NCBI GenBank assembly: GCA_001910725.1
Contig: MJGA01000002.1
Span: 558,001 to 622,000, forward strand
Source of the DNA: Phanerodontia chrysosporium
Lineage: Eukaryota > Basidiomycota > Agaricomycetes > Polyporales > Phanerochaetaceae
DNA: 64,000 nucleotides
Direction: 5' to 3'
Within the stretch, counting starts at the first letter, position 1; each line of letters begins with the position of its first letter. The notes under the pieces were generated by a model that saw only the letters and a program-made list of their open reading frames with translations, was not told the origin of the DNA and searched no databases. The position numbers and the translations under genes were made by a program. Shown here in pieces: positions 1 through 10,651 of this stretch.

Positions 1-3
1 GAG

Positions 4-1272
4 GTGATTGGTCGAAGACCCTTGACTTCCCCTTCTCCGTTTGCGGCTCCACTGCGAAACTGCGCATTGCAAGGTTGTCTGGATGGATTGAGGTACGTGC
101 TTCCTGGTTTGTCTCAAACTGTGCCCACAGCGATCTTCGTTCAGGTAATCGTGGAGATGGCTAGCTTTGAAAAGTCCGACCCTCTTCTTCATCGCTTCCC
201 CATTATCCGTCATCTGGGTGTCGTCTTCCCCTGGAACGTACACTCAGTCATGCCGGACAGCTGTCCGCGGCTCATTACCGATCAACCCCACCTCTTGAAA
301 TGGGTCGGGCTGCACATGCGTTTCGCCTTCTCGGACAGAGAAAGGCAGTCTGTCGACCGTCAGCGAGAACAGAACACTATCGTCCAGGTCAAGAAGACGC
401 TGTACATGATATTCACGTGTCTCGCGGGTCATAAAAATACTCCTCAGCATCACGTTTTTGCGGTACATCGGGCCAGGGGAGGGCTCGACAGCGTCATACT
501 GGTATCTGCCGTACGCCTAGATCTCGCGGCGCACACTCTTTTTGCGGATGCGTATCTGCTGCCTCTGCGTAGCAGCTTAGGCTCCAATGACCTGAATACT
601 CTCCCCGGATGGAAGGAAATCCTGTCATCGGCCTACACGATTACGCTGTCAGACGGCGCGCTTGCGCTGTGGAAGCACATGTTGCCAGCAATGGCTGAGC
701 GCTGTCGCGACTATAGGCACAAGCTGCGTTGCGCGTACCGCTCTGCTGGCCAAATCCCGGTCTCTTCACAATTCCAAGTGTCGCCCCTCTGCCAGTGTGG
801 CGAGGGCCGTGTCGATGAATGTTTCAAGGAACGAGGCGCTTGGGCACCGTTCACTTCTTACGCGACACGAATCGTGCTCAGCCCCCTCTTTGCGGTCAGC
901 TTCCTTGAGTCAGTTGGCGCGAATGATCTTGAAGTCGCTGAGGAGTTCGACATCTCGACCCAGTCTTTGCTCGCACTCGCGGAGAGGGACAGGCACGGAA
1001 GGATCCGCGGCCCAAACCTGCAGCTGAAGCCAGCCTTCGTGCCTCCTTCCTCGGCCGCAAAGGATGGATCTCCTATCCAAGGTCCTTCCACGAATGCAAG
1101 CCCGAACGTGTCGCCCACCCAAGCGGGTAACGAATGTCGGGGCTGCGGTATGGTCATCCCCGACGGTGTCGTTAAGGTCTGCAGCAGGTGCCGAATTGCC
1201 AGGTATTGTAGTAGGGACTGCCAGGTTAAGGATTGGAAAAACCACAGAAATCTGTGCTCGCCTAGTAGCTAG
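4..1272 (+). CDS. MYND-type zinc finger protein (5' end probably outside window)
   Basis: An uninterrupted 422-codon frame runs from the left edge to a TAG at 1270-1272. The last ~40 residues form a MYND zinc finger: CRGCG, then CSRC, then RYCSRDCQ, then WKNHRNLC. Spacing and order of Cys/His residues fit the C4-C2HC pattern of MYND domains, which mostly bind proline-rich peptides in partner proteins. The region before the finger (residues 1-370) shows no domain I recognise; it ends in a low-complexity Ser/Pro-rich linker just before the MYND. The frame is open at the window edge, so the methionine at position 4 may not be the true start. Many basidiomycetes carry families of such MYND-tailed proteins of unknown role. 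The finger assignment is firm; the function is not known. Confidence 0.8.
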   Translation: MIGRRPLTSPSPFAAPLRNCALQGCLDGLRYVLPGLSQTVPTAIFVQVIVEMASFEKSDPLLHRFPIIRHLGVVFPWNVHSVMPDSCPRLITDQPHLLKWVGLHMRFAFSDRERQSVDRQREQNTIVQVKKTLYMIFTCLAGHKNTPQHHVFAVHRARGGLDSVILVSAVRLDLAAHTLFADAYLLPLRSSLGSNDLNTLPGWKEILSSAYTITLSDGALALWKHMLPAMAERCRDYRHKLRCAYRSAGQIPVSSQFQVSPLCQCGEGRVDECFKERGAWAPFTSYATRIVLSPLFAVSFLESVGANDLEVAEEFDISTQSLLALAERDRHGRIRGPNLQLKPAFVPPSSAAKDGSPIQGPSTNASPNVSPTQAGNECRGCGMVIPDGVVKVCSRCRIARYCSRDCQVKDWKNHRNLCSPSS

Positions 1273-2637
1273 ATCTTCGACCTTCAAAGTACCCATACAT
1301 GTTGTGAACATGAAGTGAAGAATTGAATGTGATGTTAGGTTTGGGTCAAATCCGTAGAGCTTGAAGCTGCTTATCTCGGCCTCAGTCTGAGGTAAGTTGT
1401 CATTTCTGCGCGCCCCTCTGTCCCAAAGATCCAACTATTTTGATAATTGCCCACGGTGGCACAGACGGTGCACGCAGACGAGGTTGAACGAGATGACATC
1501 GGTAGCTTACGTGAGTTTCCATATCGAGACTATGACCAGTAGGGTATCGCCGCTAGAGTTCTTTCACCGCAACGATATGCTACAGCTATCGTGTTCACTC
1601 GCCAGGAATCACATCTGCAGCAACCATTGTCGTCTCGGGCGAAGGTTCCACCAAAGTGCTCCAATCCAGGAGTGTCGCCAGCTCGTTGGCCCAAAGCAGA
1701 GCACGTCCATCGCTACTCCTCCGACTCGTCTCTGATGTGCAAACGTTTCGTGAGAAGATTACTGAGCACGCGACCCGAGGCAGACACCTCATGGATAGCA
1801 CGTATGTGTAGCCTTCACTCTTTGTTTTTCTGTAATTATCACACGCTTACGCTTATTGTGTAGAGGCGTGTCCTGTCGGCAGCGGTTCTACGTCGTCGAC
1901 CCCTATTCCCCTTAGTTGCGTGCGTCACGCATAAGCTACCCATCGGCAAGGCCGTGCTTGTGAAAAGACTGGACGGACAGCAGGTGTAGCGACGCACCAT
2001 CCAAGGCCGAGAGGCCTTCTAGCTGTTTGAACTGGACGCGCGTCGGCGCGAGATTGGATGATGGGTACAGAATTGTCTATGGATCGCCGTTGAGGTAACC
2101 CTGACTTCGGCATGCATAGTTTCGTCTGTATTTGGAACCAAGCTGGTCTTCTGATGCTCCTCTGATGCTCTGTTGTGATTAGACTCAGGGCTGATTGGAC
2201 GGCTTGCGAAAGCCTCGGCGACGAAGATCTACGTTCGTCTGTACGAACACTCGCGGATCGCCGGTGTGGACCGCCAGTCCGAGTCAAAACGCTCCTATGC
2301 GCCGCCCGCGTGTGTCTACCACCTGATTCGGCTCCACACTACGGCCTTGCCTTATTGTGAGTGCTATCAGTCGCTGTGATACCATATCACAATTGCCGTG
2401 TGTCTATTATCACTCGCCGAGACTGTGACCACTGGCAAGGCCAATTCACGCAGTGATCATCCCACAGCACCTCTTCGGAATCGTGTCGCAGAATTTCTAG
2501 GACCCTTTGGTGACAGTGAGCGAGCCGCCGAGAGTGGGCGGCAGTCGTGACCTAGTGTCGGTGGGCTACGGTCGATGCTGGTAATAAATACGCTATGCAT
2601 TTGCGTACCGTTAGTTCGACCGCGACTCTCCTTCATC
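1273..2637. other. Intergenic / unassigned
   Basis: About 1.4 kb without a gene I can support. Short open frames exist on both strands, but none shows a domain, a plausible intron set or a continuing partner exon. It lies between the MYND gene and the first DUF6533-type remnant. Confidence 0.5.
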
Positions 2638-3447
2638 ATGTCGACACAGACGGATCCCGCCTTCGTCAAGGCTTACTATGATGAAATGCACGTACACGGC
2701 GTCCTCGGGATGTCCACAATGTCCTAAGCATTTTCCACAGGTGGAGCAGCACGAGTGTGTCGTGTGAGTACGGTCTATTTCTGCGACGTCGTACTTACAA
2801 CACGCCTTCCAGGTCTCGTCATTTATGAGTTCATAGTCACTTTTCTCGACGAGATACGCGTCGTATGGATGACACCTATCGCCGCCTCGACGATCCTCCT
2901 CGGTTCTGTACGGTACACGATGCTCGTATCCGCCGCCATACAAGTTTTAGCGACACCAACGACCGTAGAGGTATGCATTTCTTACCCCGTAGGTCTCACT
3001 ATCTTACGCTCATCCCTGTAGGGGTACGTCTTACCAAGCCGTGAAGCGGGCCTTCAGCTGAACACGTTTTCGGGCATAGTTGTCGGGCCATCGTCGTTTT
3101 GACACACGTACTCAATCTTATCGCGTTTGCTCAAACTGCGCGTATGTTTCGCACTATTCGTTGGGGTGGCATATCTGCTGACCATGATATGGAAGTTTTT
3201 TCGGCCTTGCGTGTATTCGCGATTGGGAACAGGAACTATTACCTATCAATCCTAGTATTCTTGCTGGGCATCGTGCCCTTTGCCACCAACCTTGTACGTT
3301 GTTTGCTTCTACCCTACCATGTATGCATATTATTCATGGCTCGTGTAGATGCTCACAGCTATAGCTGCGTACGGCTATGTCTCGCTTCCACCACCGGTTG
3401 GTCCAACATGCTACTCCGATGCCCCAATCTCTGTCCGGACGCTAAGG

Positions 3448-3645
3448 TTTCAGTTCGCCGGATTAGCCACCCCCCGTACATTCTACGTAGGCGGATTATC
3501 CGGTGGGCGGGCGTCTGCACGTGGCTAATCCGCTACGCTCCCGGTTGTTTCGCCAGCAATAAATAAATTGGCTGACCCCGGGATCGAACGTGTGCCTTGA
3601 ACGACCAAAAGGTCAAGCGCACACCGCGCGCATGCCACTGCACGA
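3448..3645 (-). repeat. tRNA-derived SINE-like repeat, copy A
   Basis: Read on the minus strand, this begins with a tRNA-like head containing a perfect Pol III B box (GTTCGATCC, plus-strand 3581-3589). An imperfect A-box-like TCGTGCAGTGG lies upstream. It ends in a ~55-bp tail (plus-strand 3448-3503) nearly identical to the tail of the plus-strand repeat at 5681-5879. The tail carries GGATAATCC, then CTACGT, GAATGTACGGG and GGCGAACTGAA. It sits directly against the end of a DUF6533 exon. The shared tail plus a tRNA-like head is the structure expected of a tRNA-derived SINE; the exact ends are uncertain. Confidence 0.55.
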
Positions 3646-3879
3646 CCGGTTCATGTATAATACCAGTGCGTGCAGACCTATACTATACATGTCAGACTGC
3701 TTTCACCGGCTCAGCCAGCTAGCGGATCAGCCTACCACCGGCTCAGCCAGCCGGATGAGCCGCACAAGCGAACAGGTCTATCACCTTTGTGGCGCATCAC
3801 GAAGCACATGTCTCGTATACGTAGACCGTAAAGTAGTACGTCCAAGCACAAGTCAGCAGTAGATACCTTATCAAAGAAA

Positions 3880-4378
3880 TTCAGGCCACAGCACGATAAT
3901 CAGCTAATTTCTTCGGCGCGATCTTGACGTGCTTGACGTCGTCGCGTCCGTAGTGTGCCCCGTCGCGCTGACACATACACACCTGGACGTGCCAGGCACG
4001 ATCCAACCGGCGTGCGCCAGGGCAGGCACCCCAATGCCATGTCGAGCTGTACCTCGATGAGCGATAAGCAAAACTAGCCAGCGTATCACTCACGATATCA
4101 CCACACGGTAGATCCCAGCGGCCCGCGCGTCCCGCGCGACGGTCAAGTTGCTGACAAGGTGGCGGATCCTCTCGCGCACCGCAGATTGCCTATGATACCT
4201 TTTGGGGTTGAGGAACACGACGTCGGGGGCCATACTTCGAGGCAAAGTCAATAGGCGCGAACCTCACCAAGAGGTACACTCACGAGGGCCCGTGCCGCGC
4301 CTGACTTGCGAAGAGCTCTCTGATGGAGAGCCTCCTCTTTGAATCGGCTGCCGCAGCATCGTACGACAACGCAGACAT
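3880..4378 (-). other. Possible small minus-strand gene or gene fragment
   Basis: A start at 4378 (MSALSYDAAAADSKRRLSI...) runs 95 nt to a GTGAGT donor. An acceptor at 4235/4236 then continues in phase (SMAPDVVFLNPKRYHRQSAV...) to another GTGAGT donor after 4094. The two-exon phase agreement and residue composition suggest real coding sequence. After 4094 the path is ambiguous: either a 41-nt intron leads to a frame ending at 3881, or the same frame resumes after a TGA with GTARHGIGVPALAHAG. I recognise no family. It lies inside the DNA that separates the halves of the DUF6533 remnant, so it may be a captured or stranded fragment. Confidence 0.3.
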
Positions 4379-5680
4379 CGTGTTTGTTGTTTTTTTGTTG
4401 TTTTCTCCGTGATCGTGCCGCGCGGCCGTCCAGAAGAGCGCGCCGAAGAGGTGCAATGGATTACGGCCGCAAGGTCGGGGTCGGCACGGCGAGAGTCTGT
4501 AGTCGACGCGAGGGTGGTTGGGTCGGGCGAGGACAACGATAGACAACACAAAGCTGCCGTGTAGGCTCACGTTGTCGAGATGGCGGGTTATGGAGGTGTT
4601 GTTGGCCTGACCGACCGCACAAAGTTGCTCACTGCACGCGTGGCAGCGAGTCAACAAGGCGAGGGTGCGGGTGGGGAGGGTACAGGCCCAGATAAGGGTG
4701 ATCTTCGACTTCTCCTGGGCCTGCAAGCCGTGTTGCGTTCGTTGGCCGGCTGGAACGATCGACGCGCCGTCGACGGTGCTGCAGGGTTAGGAACGCGGTT
4801 AGAAACGATGTGGACACTTACTGTAACCCTCAGCACAGTCTCTAGACCCTCCCAAACGTAAAATGGCGGTTCAGACCGCCAATAGTGAGCTGATTGAGGC
4901 CGGAAAGAGGAGAGAGGTAAGGGGAGGGATGGGGCAAGTGAGAACAAGCAATGTGTCACAGATACCCACTTACCTCACTCTCCCTGTCTCCTGTGCCTTG
5001 TACTACTCTCCAGCTCCCTGTGTACGATGCTCTTGATCTATAGGGATGAAGATGAGGTGGTGGTGTCAGAGTGAGAGAGCGTGGATGCTGGAGGGAGGAG
5101 CAGGAAGGGGCGCGAGAAACTCACCCAACGAGCGCCCGGTTTTCAACATCGAGAAGTGTGTGTCGTTGCGCTGACATTGCGGGCATGCTGCATATGCTCG
5201 CAAGTAAGCATCAGAAGGCCTTTCGTGCTCGTTCTGTTCATGACATGGCTGTAGGCAAGCATTTAAATATGAACGTCTCATCGACCTGTGCTTTACGACC
5301 TTCAAGAATATCCCCGAGGTTAACGTTGTATGTGCCTCCATCTCTCCCGAGTTGAGCTGGACTGAACAACGCTGCAGGAGGGCATACGTCATTATGTGAA
5401 GGTTGGCGAAGAGGTAGTGCCATTTATCTTTGATAGCAACAGGGGGGAGTATTTGCGAGACCTGGAGGGCGATCTGGACTGATGTTATATTCCACGTAAC
5501 TACGTATCTGCGCACATATACTGCAGCTTGCTAAAGGCCCTGTCGTCCTGCGCAGGATGAACCAGCGAGAGCGCTCAGCGGATGATCCAGTGAAAAGCGC
5601 CCAGTGGATAATCCAGCAGCGAGACGCGGGGCGGGGTGGGCTAGACGGTTATGGGTACTGCTAACAATGTTCTTAACAAG
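4379..5680. other. Unassigned DNA with small GGATAATCC-like motifs at its right end
   Basis: No gene is supported. A 149-codon minus-strand frame (5066-5515) has no recognisable domain. At 5570-5610 the sequence repeats AGCGGATGATCCAG / AGTGGATAATCCAG. These resemble the GGATAATCC word in the tails of the two SINE-like repeats, suggesting an older related insertion. Confidence 0.4.
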
Positions 5681-5879
5681 GCCCAGTGGTGTAATGGATT
5701 ATGCACCTACAAAGGAGCTTCTTAGCCCTTGAGGTTGGGAGTTCGATTCTTACTCGCGACTTTAATTTTGCATTTGATATTCCGCAGGCTTGGGTCATTC
5801 ATGTTTAGCGCCCGTCTTCTCAGCGGATAATCCGGCTACGTTGAATGTACGGGCCGTGGCTAAACCGGCGAACTGAATC
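5681..5879 (+). repeat. tRNA-derived SINE-like repeat, copy B
   Basis: The head has a perfect A box (TGGTGTAATGG, 5687-5697, matching TRGYNNARNGG) and a perfect B box (GTTCGATTC, 5741-5749) at tRNA-like spacing, so it carries an internal Pol III promoter. The T-arm stem is mismatched and no closed acceptor stem forms, so it is not a working tRNA gene. After a T-rich linker (5760-5785) it ends in a ~55-bp tail (5824-5878) that matches, with a handful of differences, the reverse complement of 3448-3503. Two copies in opposite orientation with shared tails support a dispersed Pol III-derived element. Confidence 0.6.
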
Positions 5880-7680
5880 TCCTCCCGGACGAGTAACATG
5901 TAAGCTGGCGTGGGCGATGTTCATGGCTCTATGATACTGACCAACGACGTAGAAGCATGTGAATCTACCGCTGTTCAACTCTCAAACTTACTCCTTGACG
6001 CACAGTGACTTACGCGACGCGGGCTGTCTAATTCTCTCCGATGTACTCGTCCTCATTGTGACCTGGATCAAGACGTTCGGTCAGTGGAGAAGCGCTCGTC
6101 AAGCCAATGTACGCGTGTCGCTCACGACGTGTTTGCTCCGTGATGGTCAGTCATCACCATCGCATGTTCCGGTTCTTCGCACTGATGTACGGGGACTCGC
6201 CGGTTGACTCGTAGGCACGGTCTATTTTATGTAGGCAAGCCATCCCTATCCTTCGAGTAGCGCCTAACAAGATTACAGTGTCTTGCTTGCCTGCAATATG
6301 GCTCACATGTTGACTTTCAACTTATCGGTTATAGTACGTCCCTGGCAATATGTGTCCTGCTCGACGTCCCGTTCTCACTGACACGGGCGCAAGGATGAGT
6401 CTCCGACGGGCGGACTTATCACTGTGCTGGTGCGTATTTCTCACTCGCTCACGGACACGCTGTGGACCTCTTTTGGCAGCCTTCAGTCCTCATAAATCGC
6501 TTCATTGTCAATTTACGGACAGTCAACTCAGAAATGGCCGACTTCTCGTTGGACATGCCTGCTGGTGGCCACCAGTCTCGGCCGCCAACGGTGCAGTTCC
6601 GAAGGCCCAGTGATCTTCTGGGGAATATGGGAGGGTCGCTACATGATGGTTGGACAGAAGAACCGTGGGATTCCGATGATCTCTATGCAGAAACACCAGC
6701 TCCTGGTGCAGTGGGCGAAGAGATTACAACAGCGCATGAGAGCGCCGGTCATGGCGAGCTTGACAGGGTTACATATTCCACAAATGCGCCTAACTGAAGA
6801 GATAGAATTCACTAAATACAACAACATGAGCGCGAACGTTGAACTATGAGGCTGTTTGTTCGGAGCCCGCCAGCGGCGGGATCGCTTGGGAATGTAAGTT
6901 AACGACCGTGAGCCTGAGCGCTGAGCTTACATAATAATGACCACCTCAGCTCTCTCAGCCATCGCCATCTCGTTCGTGAGACTCGCAAGGGTTCTTATCT
7001 CCACCTCTAGACTACCGACATCGTCAAGTGACTACAAACCCTGCAGTGCGTCTGAGGTGAACGCGGAGTAACAATCCGTGTTCATGCTCACCGGGACTTG
7101 TTTGCGTCTTATCATGTCGAACCGGCGAGCGGTGGCTACCGACAAACTTTGCGTGCTGAACCTGCGATCCTCTGTATCTCCTAGGATCCCTCAATGTGAC
7201 AGCGTGTCAGCTCATGGGACTGATATTCCATGGAACCCCAATTTCCCGGTTTGCGCAGCTCCCTCGAACATGCCTTGTTCTTGAACATCAGTAGTAGGTT
7301 TCTTGTCTGTCAGATCCCTGCTCATTGGCCAATAGTCGTTCCAGCGGAGTCTTTACACAGCCAACACACTTCAAATCGGATACCTGGAAGTTGTGAGCTC
7401 CCTCTAACTGTCTTCCTCATTTTCTCGGGGCGCCTGATTGCAACGGCACTAGGGGTCTATTACAGCGAAGAGACACGATGCGCCGGCATATATAAGGCTC
7501 GAGGTTGATGATGGCACTATGTTGCTACCAGCGATGTCGACACAACTAGCGCGAGCAGTTGTTCTAACCCCCTCCTTAGACGTGTAAGTCCTATGAAGCG
7601 CTTCTTTCAAGGGATCGGAACATCCAGTACTGATCTTCGTAAGGTGTTTAAATGTGGCCGTCACCTGTGAGTGAAGGCTT

Positions 7681-9244
7681 TTAACAGTTTTTAGCTTCGT
7701 GACTGACAATCCCCACAACATCAGCTCTCGCCATATATGAATTTATCATAACCATCGGCGATGATGTCCGCATCGTCTGGCGAAGACCCGTCACCATTTC
7801 TGCGGTACTTCTAGGATCGGTTAGATGGTGCATGCTTTTGACAGCAGCTCTTGGGCTTCCACCAGCATCCCCGAAGGTCTGTTCATGAACATATGACTCG
7901 CTCATGTATTTACTATTCTCCACCTACAGGAGTGCGTGGATTAGACTATGTCACTCGAAGCACTCTGCTGACTGGTCCGTGATCATCAGCTGTCCGTCAG
8001 TCCCTCTGCTGGATCTTGCGCTCAATATCATCGGATTTGCCCAGACCGCTGGTATGCGCTTGACTACGCCGTGAGCACAGCGTCACATACTCACCTTGCA
8101 TCCCAGTGTTCTCTGCTCTCCGTGTCTTCGTTGTGACAGATCAACGCTACCTATGGTTCTCAGTTGTGCTTGCACTCAGCTTTGTACCTGTCGTGACTAA
8201 CACAGTGCGCTTCTCCCACGATTTCGTAACTAGACCCGGGCTGACTTGTCCTCACTCCTTAGCTGCTCGCTGCGATACCGAAGTACCGCTACGTTGTTAA
8301 TCCACTTCGAGGTGGGGGTTGCATCTCAGACATGTCATCGTCCATGCAAGCCACATTTGGAATGTGGGTATATGTGTTACATTGTCTAGACAAAGCTGAT
8401 GGCTGATGCCCCCGGCACAGATGTAATAATTATACTATTTATACCTCATATTGCGGATGCTGACATTCACGTCTTCGTGAACAGTGCTTTATGTCACGCG
8501 AAGCTCGCTTGTGATCGCGGATACTGTGGTCCTTGTCGCAACCTGGAAAAGAACGTATAGTCACTGGCGATGCGCACGAGGTCTGAACATGCACCTACCG
8601 CTCACAACGTGCCTACTGCGCGACGGTCAGTCTGGTTATTCTTCTCCTTGATGTCCTCGTTTCTGAATTATTTCGTGGCGCAGGGACCATTTATTTCATG
8701 TAAGCGGATTGAGCAATCGCTCCAGCGCAAGTGCCAAGAATCCGAGGCTAACAAGAATCCTCATAGAGTGTTATTGGCCAGCAACATCGCGCACATGCTG
8801 ACATACTACAAGTCTGCTTTGGTGTGTCACCCAGCCGCACAGCACAGGCGCGTTCTACAATGACTTATGTACGCCATATAGATCGCATCACCAATGGTCC
8901 CGTTCATCACGGTGCTGGTGAGTCGTACTCCTCGGTCGATGATCTAGCTCTAAATTTTGTGCCCGTAGCCACCGATACTCATCAACAGGTTTATGATCAA
9001 CCTCAGAACACTCGACTCGGAGATGTCAGACTTCTCCTTCGATATCAGCGACCGACAGCGAAGACCGCCTATGCTGCAAATGAGAGTCACAAATCTCTTG
9101 GGGAACATTGGTGGGACACTGTACGATGGCTTGACGAGTCCGTTCGAAGACGACTTGAGTATTGACCAATCTCAGGTGGGGGAGAGTCAGGGGAGCCGTC
9201 GGCAATCGCTGGAGTCAGCGCTGCGACATACCGATGAAGCTTGA
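7681..9244 (+). pseudogene. Second DUF6533-type membrane protein, probably decayed
   Basis: Homologous pieces appear in the same order as in the 2.6-6.8 kb copy. They are LAIYEFIITIGDDVRIVW (~7725-7780), LDLALNIIGFAQTAGM (~8010-8058), FSALRVFVVTDQRYLWFS (8108-8165), LAAIPKYRYVVNPLRGGG (~8260-8315), VLYVTRSSLVIADTVVLV (~8486-8540), LLASNIAHMLTYY (~8770-8810) and a tail NLRTLDSEMSDFSFDI (~9000-9050) ending at the TGA 9242-9244. Several junctions look like 50-60 nt introns, but I could not find a start exon or keep phase through all of them. It may be an intact gene with exons I misplace, or an early pseudogene. The family consists of multi-pass fungal membrane proteins of unknown role. Confidence 0.5.
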
Positions 9245-10651
9245 GCAAAGATTGATAATGTATTCTTGAGAATATAATGTATGAGCCTCCGCGCATGTTA
9301 TCTCATTCTTTGTATAATCGTGAGTGATGACCACGGTCATCCTTGCGGCTTGCCAGTGCTTAAGCGCATCACGCCCGCCGGCACTATACTCCCAAGCCTA
9401 GGCGTCTATTTTATGCCCGACTTCCTTTCTCCCAACCACCACGTCTGGACCGTGGTCCGTCAACATAAGCATCATGTCGGTGGTGCTGATGATGCAGAAC
9501 GACGACGCTTGCTGCTGACTGTTCGATTGGTGTAAGTCCTTCTAATTCGGTACGCGATATCCGCTTGAATCGGTCACCGACAGCTCGCAGTGACGTTGAG
9601 TCAGGTTGGTCGGGTCGCGTGGGCTGCCACCGCATCGTACACTGCGAATTCACAGTGCTTTTGTTTGCAATACTCTCACCGCACGAGCTTCCATGTGCAC
9701 GTACCGCTTCGCCGCTATACGTTGCGAATCGCACCGGCCACTTCTTTCCCCGAGCCTCTGTCATGAGAACCCTGAGGGAACGTAAATCTGGCCACCTGGA
9801 ACTCCCGAAGAAGCACAAAAGGTGGAAAGGTAAGCGTGTTGTGAGGCCAGGCCTTGTGGAGGATAGGTTTATGGCTGGAAACCCTTCTCCCGGCGCGGAA
9901 AGGTGTGTGTCCTGGCCACAACGATAGTTAAGCTCAAGCAAGAAAGCAGGTCGGTCTTCTCGCTTGGGGCCCATGATCCTCACCATATGAGGCGGTTGAC
10001 CTTCGTCGCGTGTTCCTTTGACCGCCCTAGCGCGACTAGCCTTTGTTGTCAGCCACTCGATCACTCGAAGATGGTTCATCCTCAAATTACTTCTCGTGTG
10101 CAGCCCCGTGCGCTCGAAAAGGTTGTCCCGTAAGTGCTTTCTAGGTCCTGTTTTGTTGTAGCTAGGTTCATTCAAGGCTTTTGCAGCGCCACGCGCTGCA
10201 GATCCCGAAGATCTCCACGCGCTAGCTACACGTAACACGGGTTGCTAGGCATACGGTGCCACTCTCCGCCCCACAACGACAGTGTACCCCAACGCCACCG
10301 CAATGGTAGTGTCTCTTTCGTGGCTTTACTGCTGGTCTAGAGGCCGGCTGAATGCTTTCACGACTAGTGCGCTATGACACGAGACAGCGGTTCCATAACG
10401 GGCTGTTGTCACCGGATAAAAGAGCATTGTGCGTTTGGTAGGTGGCATCACTCTGCTCTCTCTACTCTCTCTCTCCGCCACACTTCTGCATCCTACACTC
10501 ATCTGCTCTCCATCGAATACACTATGCCAGGTCACCACATTGTCAACCCCAAGTTTTCTGTACGCAGTCCTCGTCCTCGTCTGCAGTATACTGATTGTGC
10601 CACTCACAGGAAGAAACGCCTCCCACACACTGCCCGATAGAGTCGTGCAGG
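9245..10651. other. Unassigned
   Basis: A 275-codon minus-strand frame (9411-10238) is the longest here, but it has no domain, no hydrophobic pattern and no homology I recognise. I do not call it. The last ~130 bases before the C2H2 gene are probably its upstream region. Confidence 0.4.

Larger units (their letters stand above)
2638..6849 (+). pseudogene. DUF6533-type membrane protein, split by a ~2.5 kb repeat-rich insertion
   Basis: Exon-like pieces in order spell a DUF6533-type fungal integral membrane protein. They are a start MSTQTDPAFVKAYYDEM at 2638, LVIYEFIVTFLDEIR (~2815-2975), LNLIAFAQTARM (~3108-3150), FSALRVFAIGNRNYYLSI (~3196-3260), MLTAIAAYGYVSLPPP (~3350-3447), LILSDVLVLIVTWIKTFG (~6027-6085), then a tail with NRFIVNLRTVNSEMADFSL (~6490-6550) ending near 6849. 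This order matches the second copy at 7.7-9.2 kb, where the two halves are contiguous. Here they are separated by 3448-5985, which holds two SINE-like repeats and other non-homologous DNA. The first junctions also lack good splice phase, and in-frame stops occur near 3065-3090. I read it as a decayed gene; a very long intron is the alternative. The family has about 6-7 transmembrane segments and no known function. Confidence 0.55.

Noticed and set aside
5681..5760. Possible functional tRNA gene
   Set aside because: A and B boxes are present, but the T-arm stem is mismatched, no acceptor stem closes, and the sequence continues into a tail shared with another locus. It is better explained as a SINE head.
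9411..10238. 275-codon minus-strand open frame
   Set aside because: No domain, no hydrophobic or repeat pattern and no plausible neighbouring exons; composition resembles chance open frame in GC-rich DNA.
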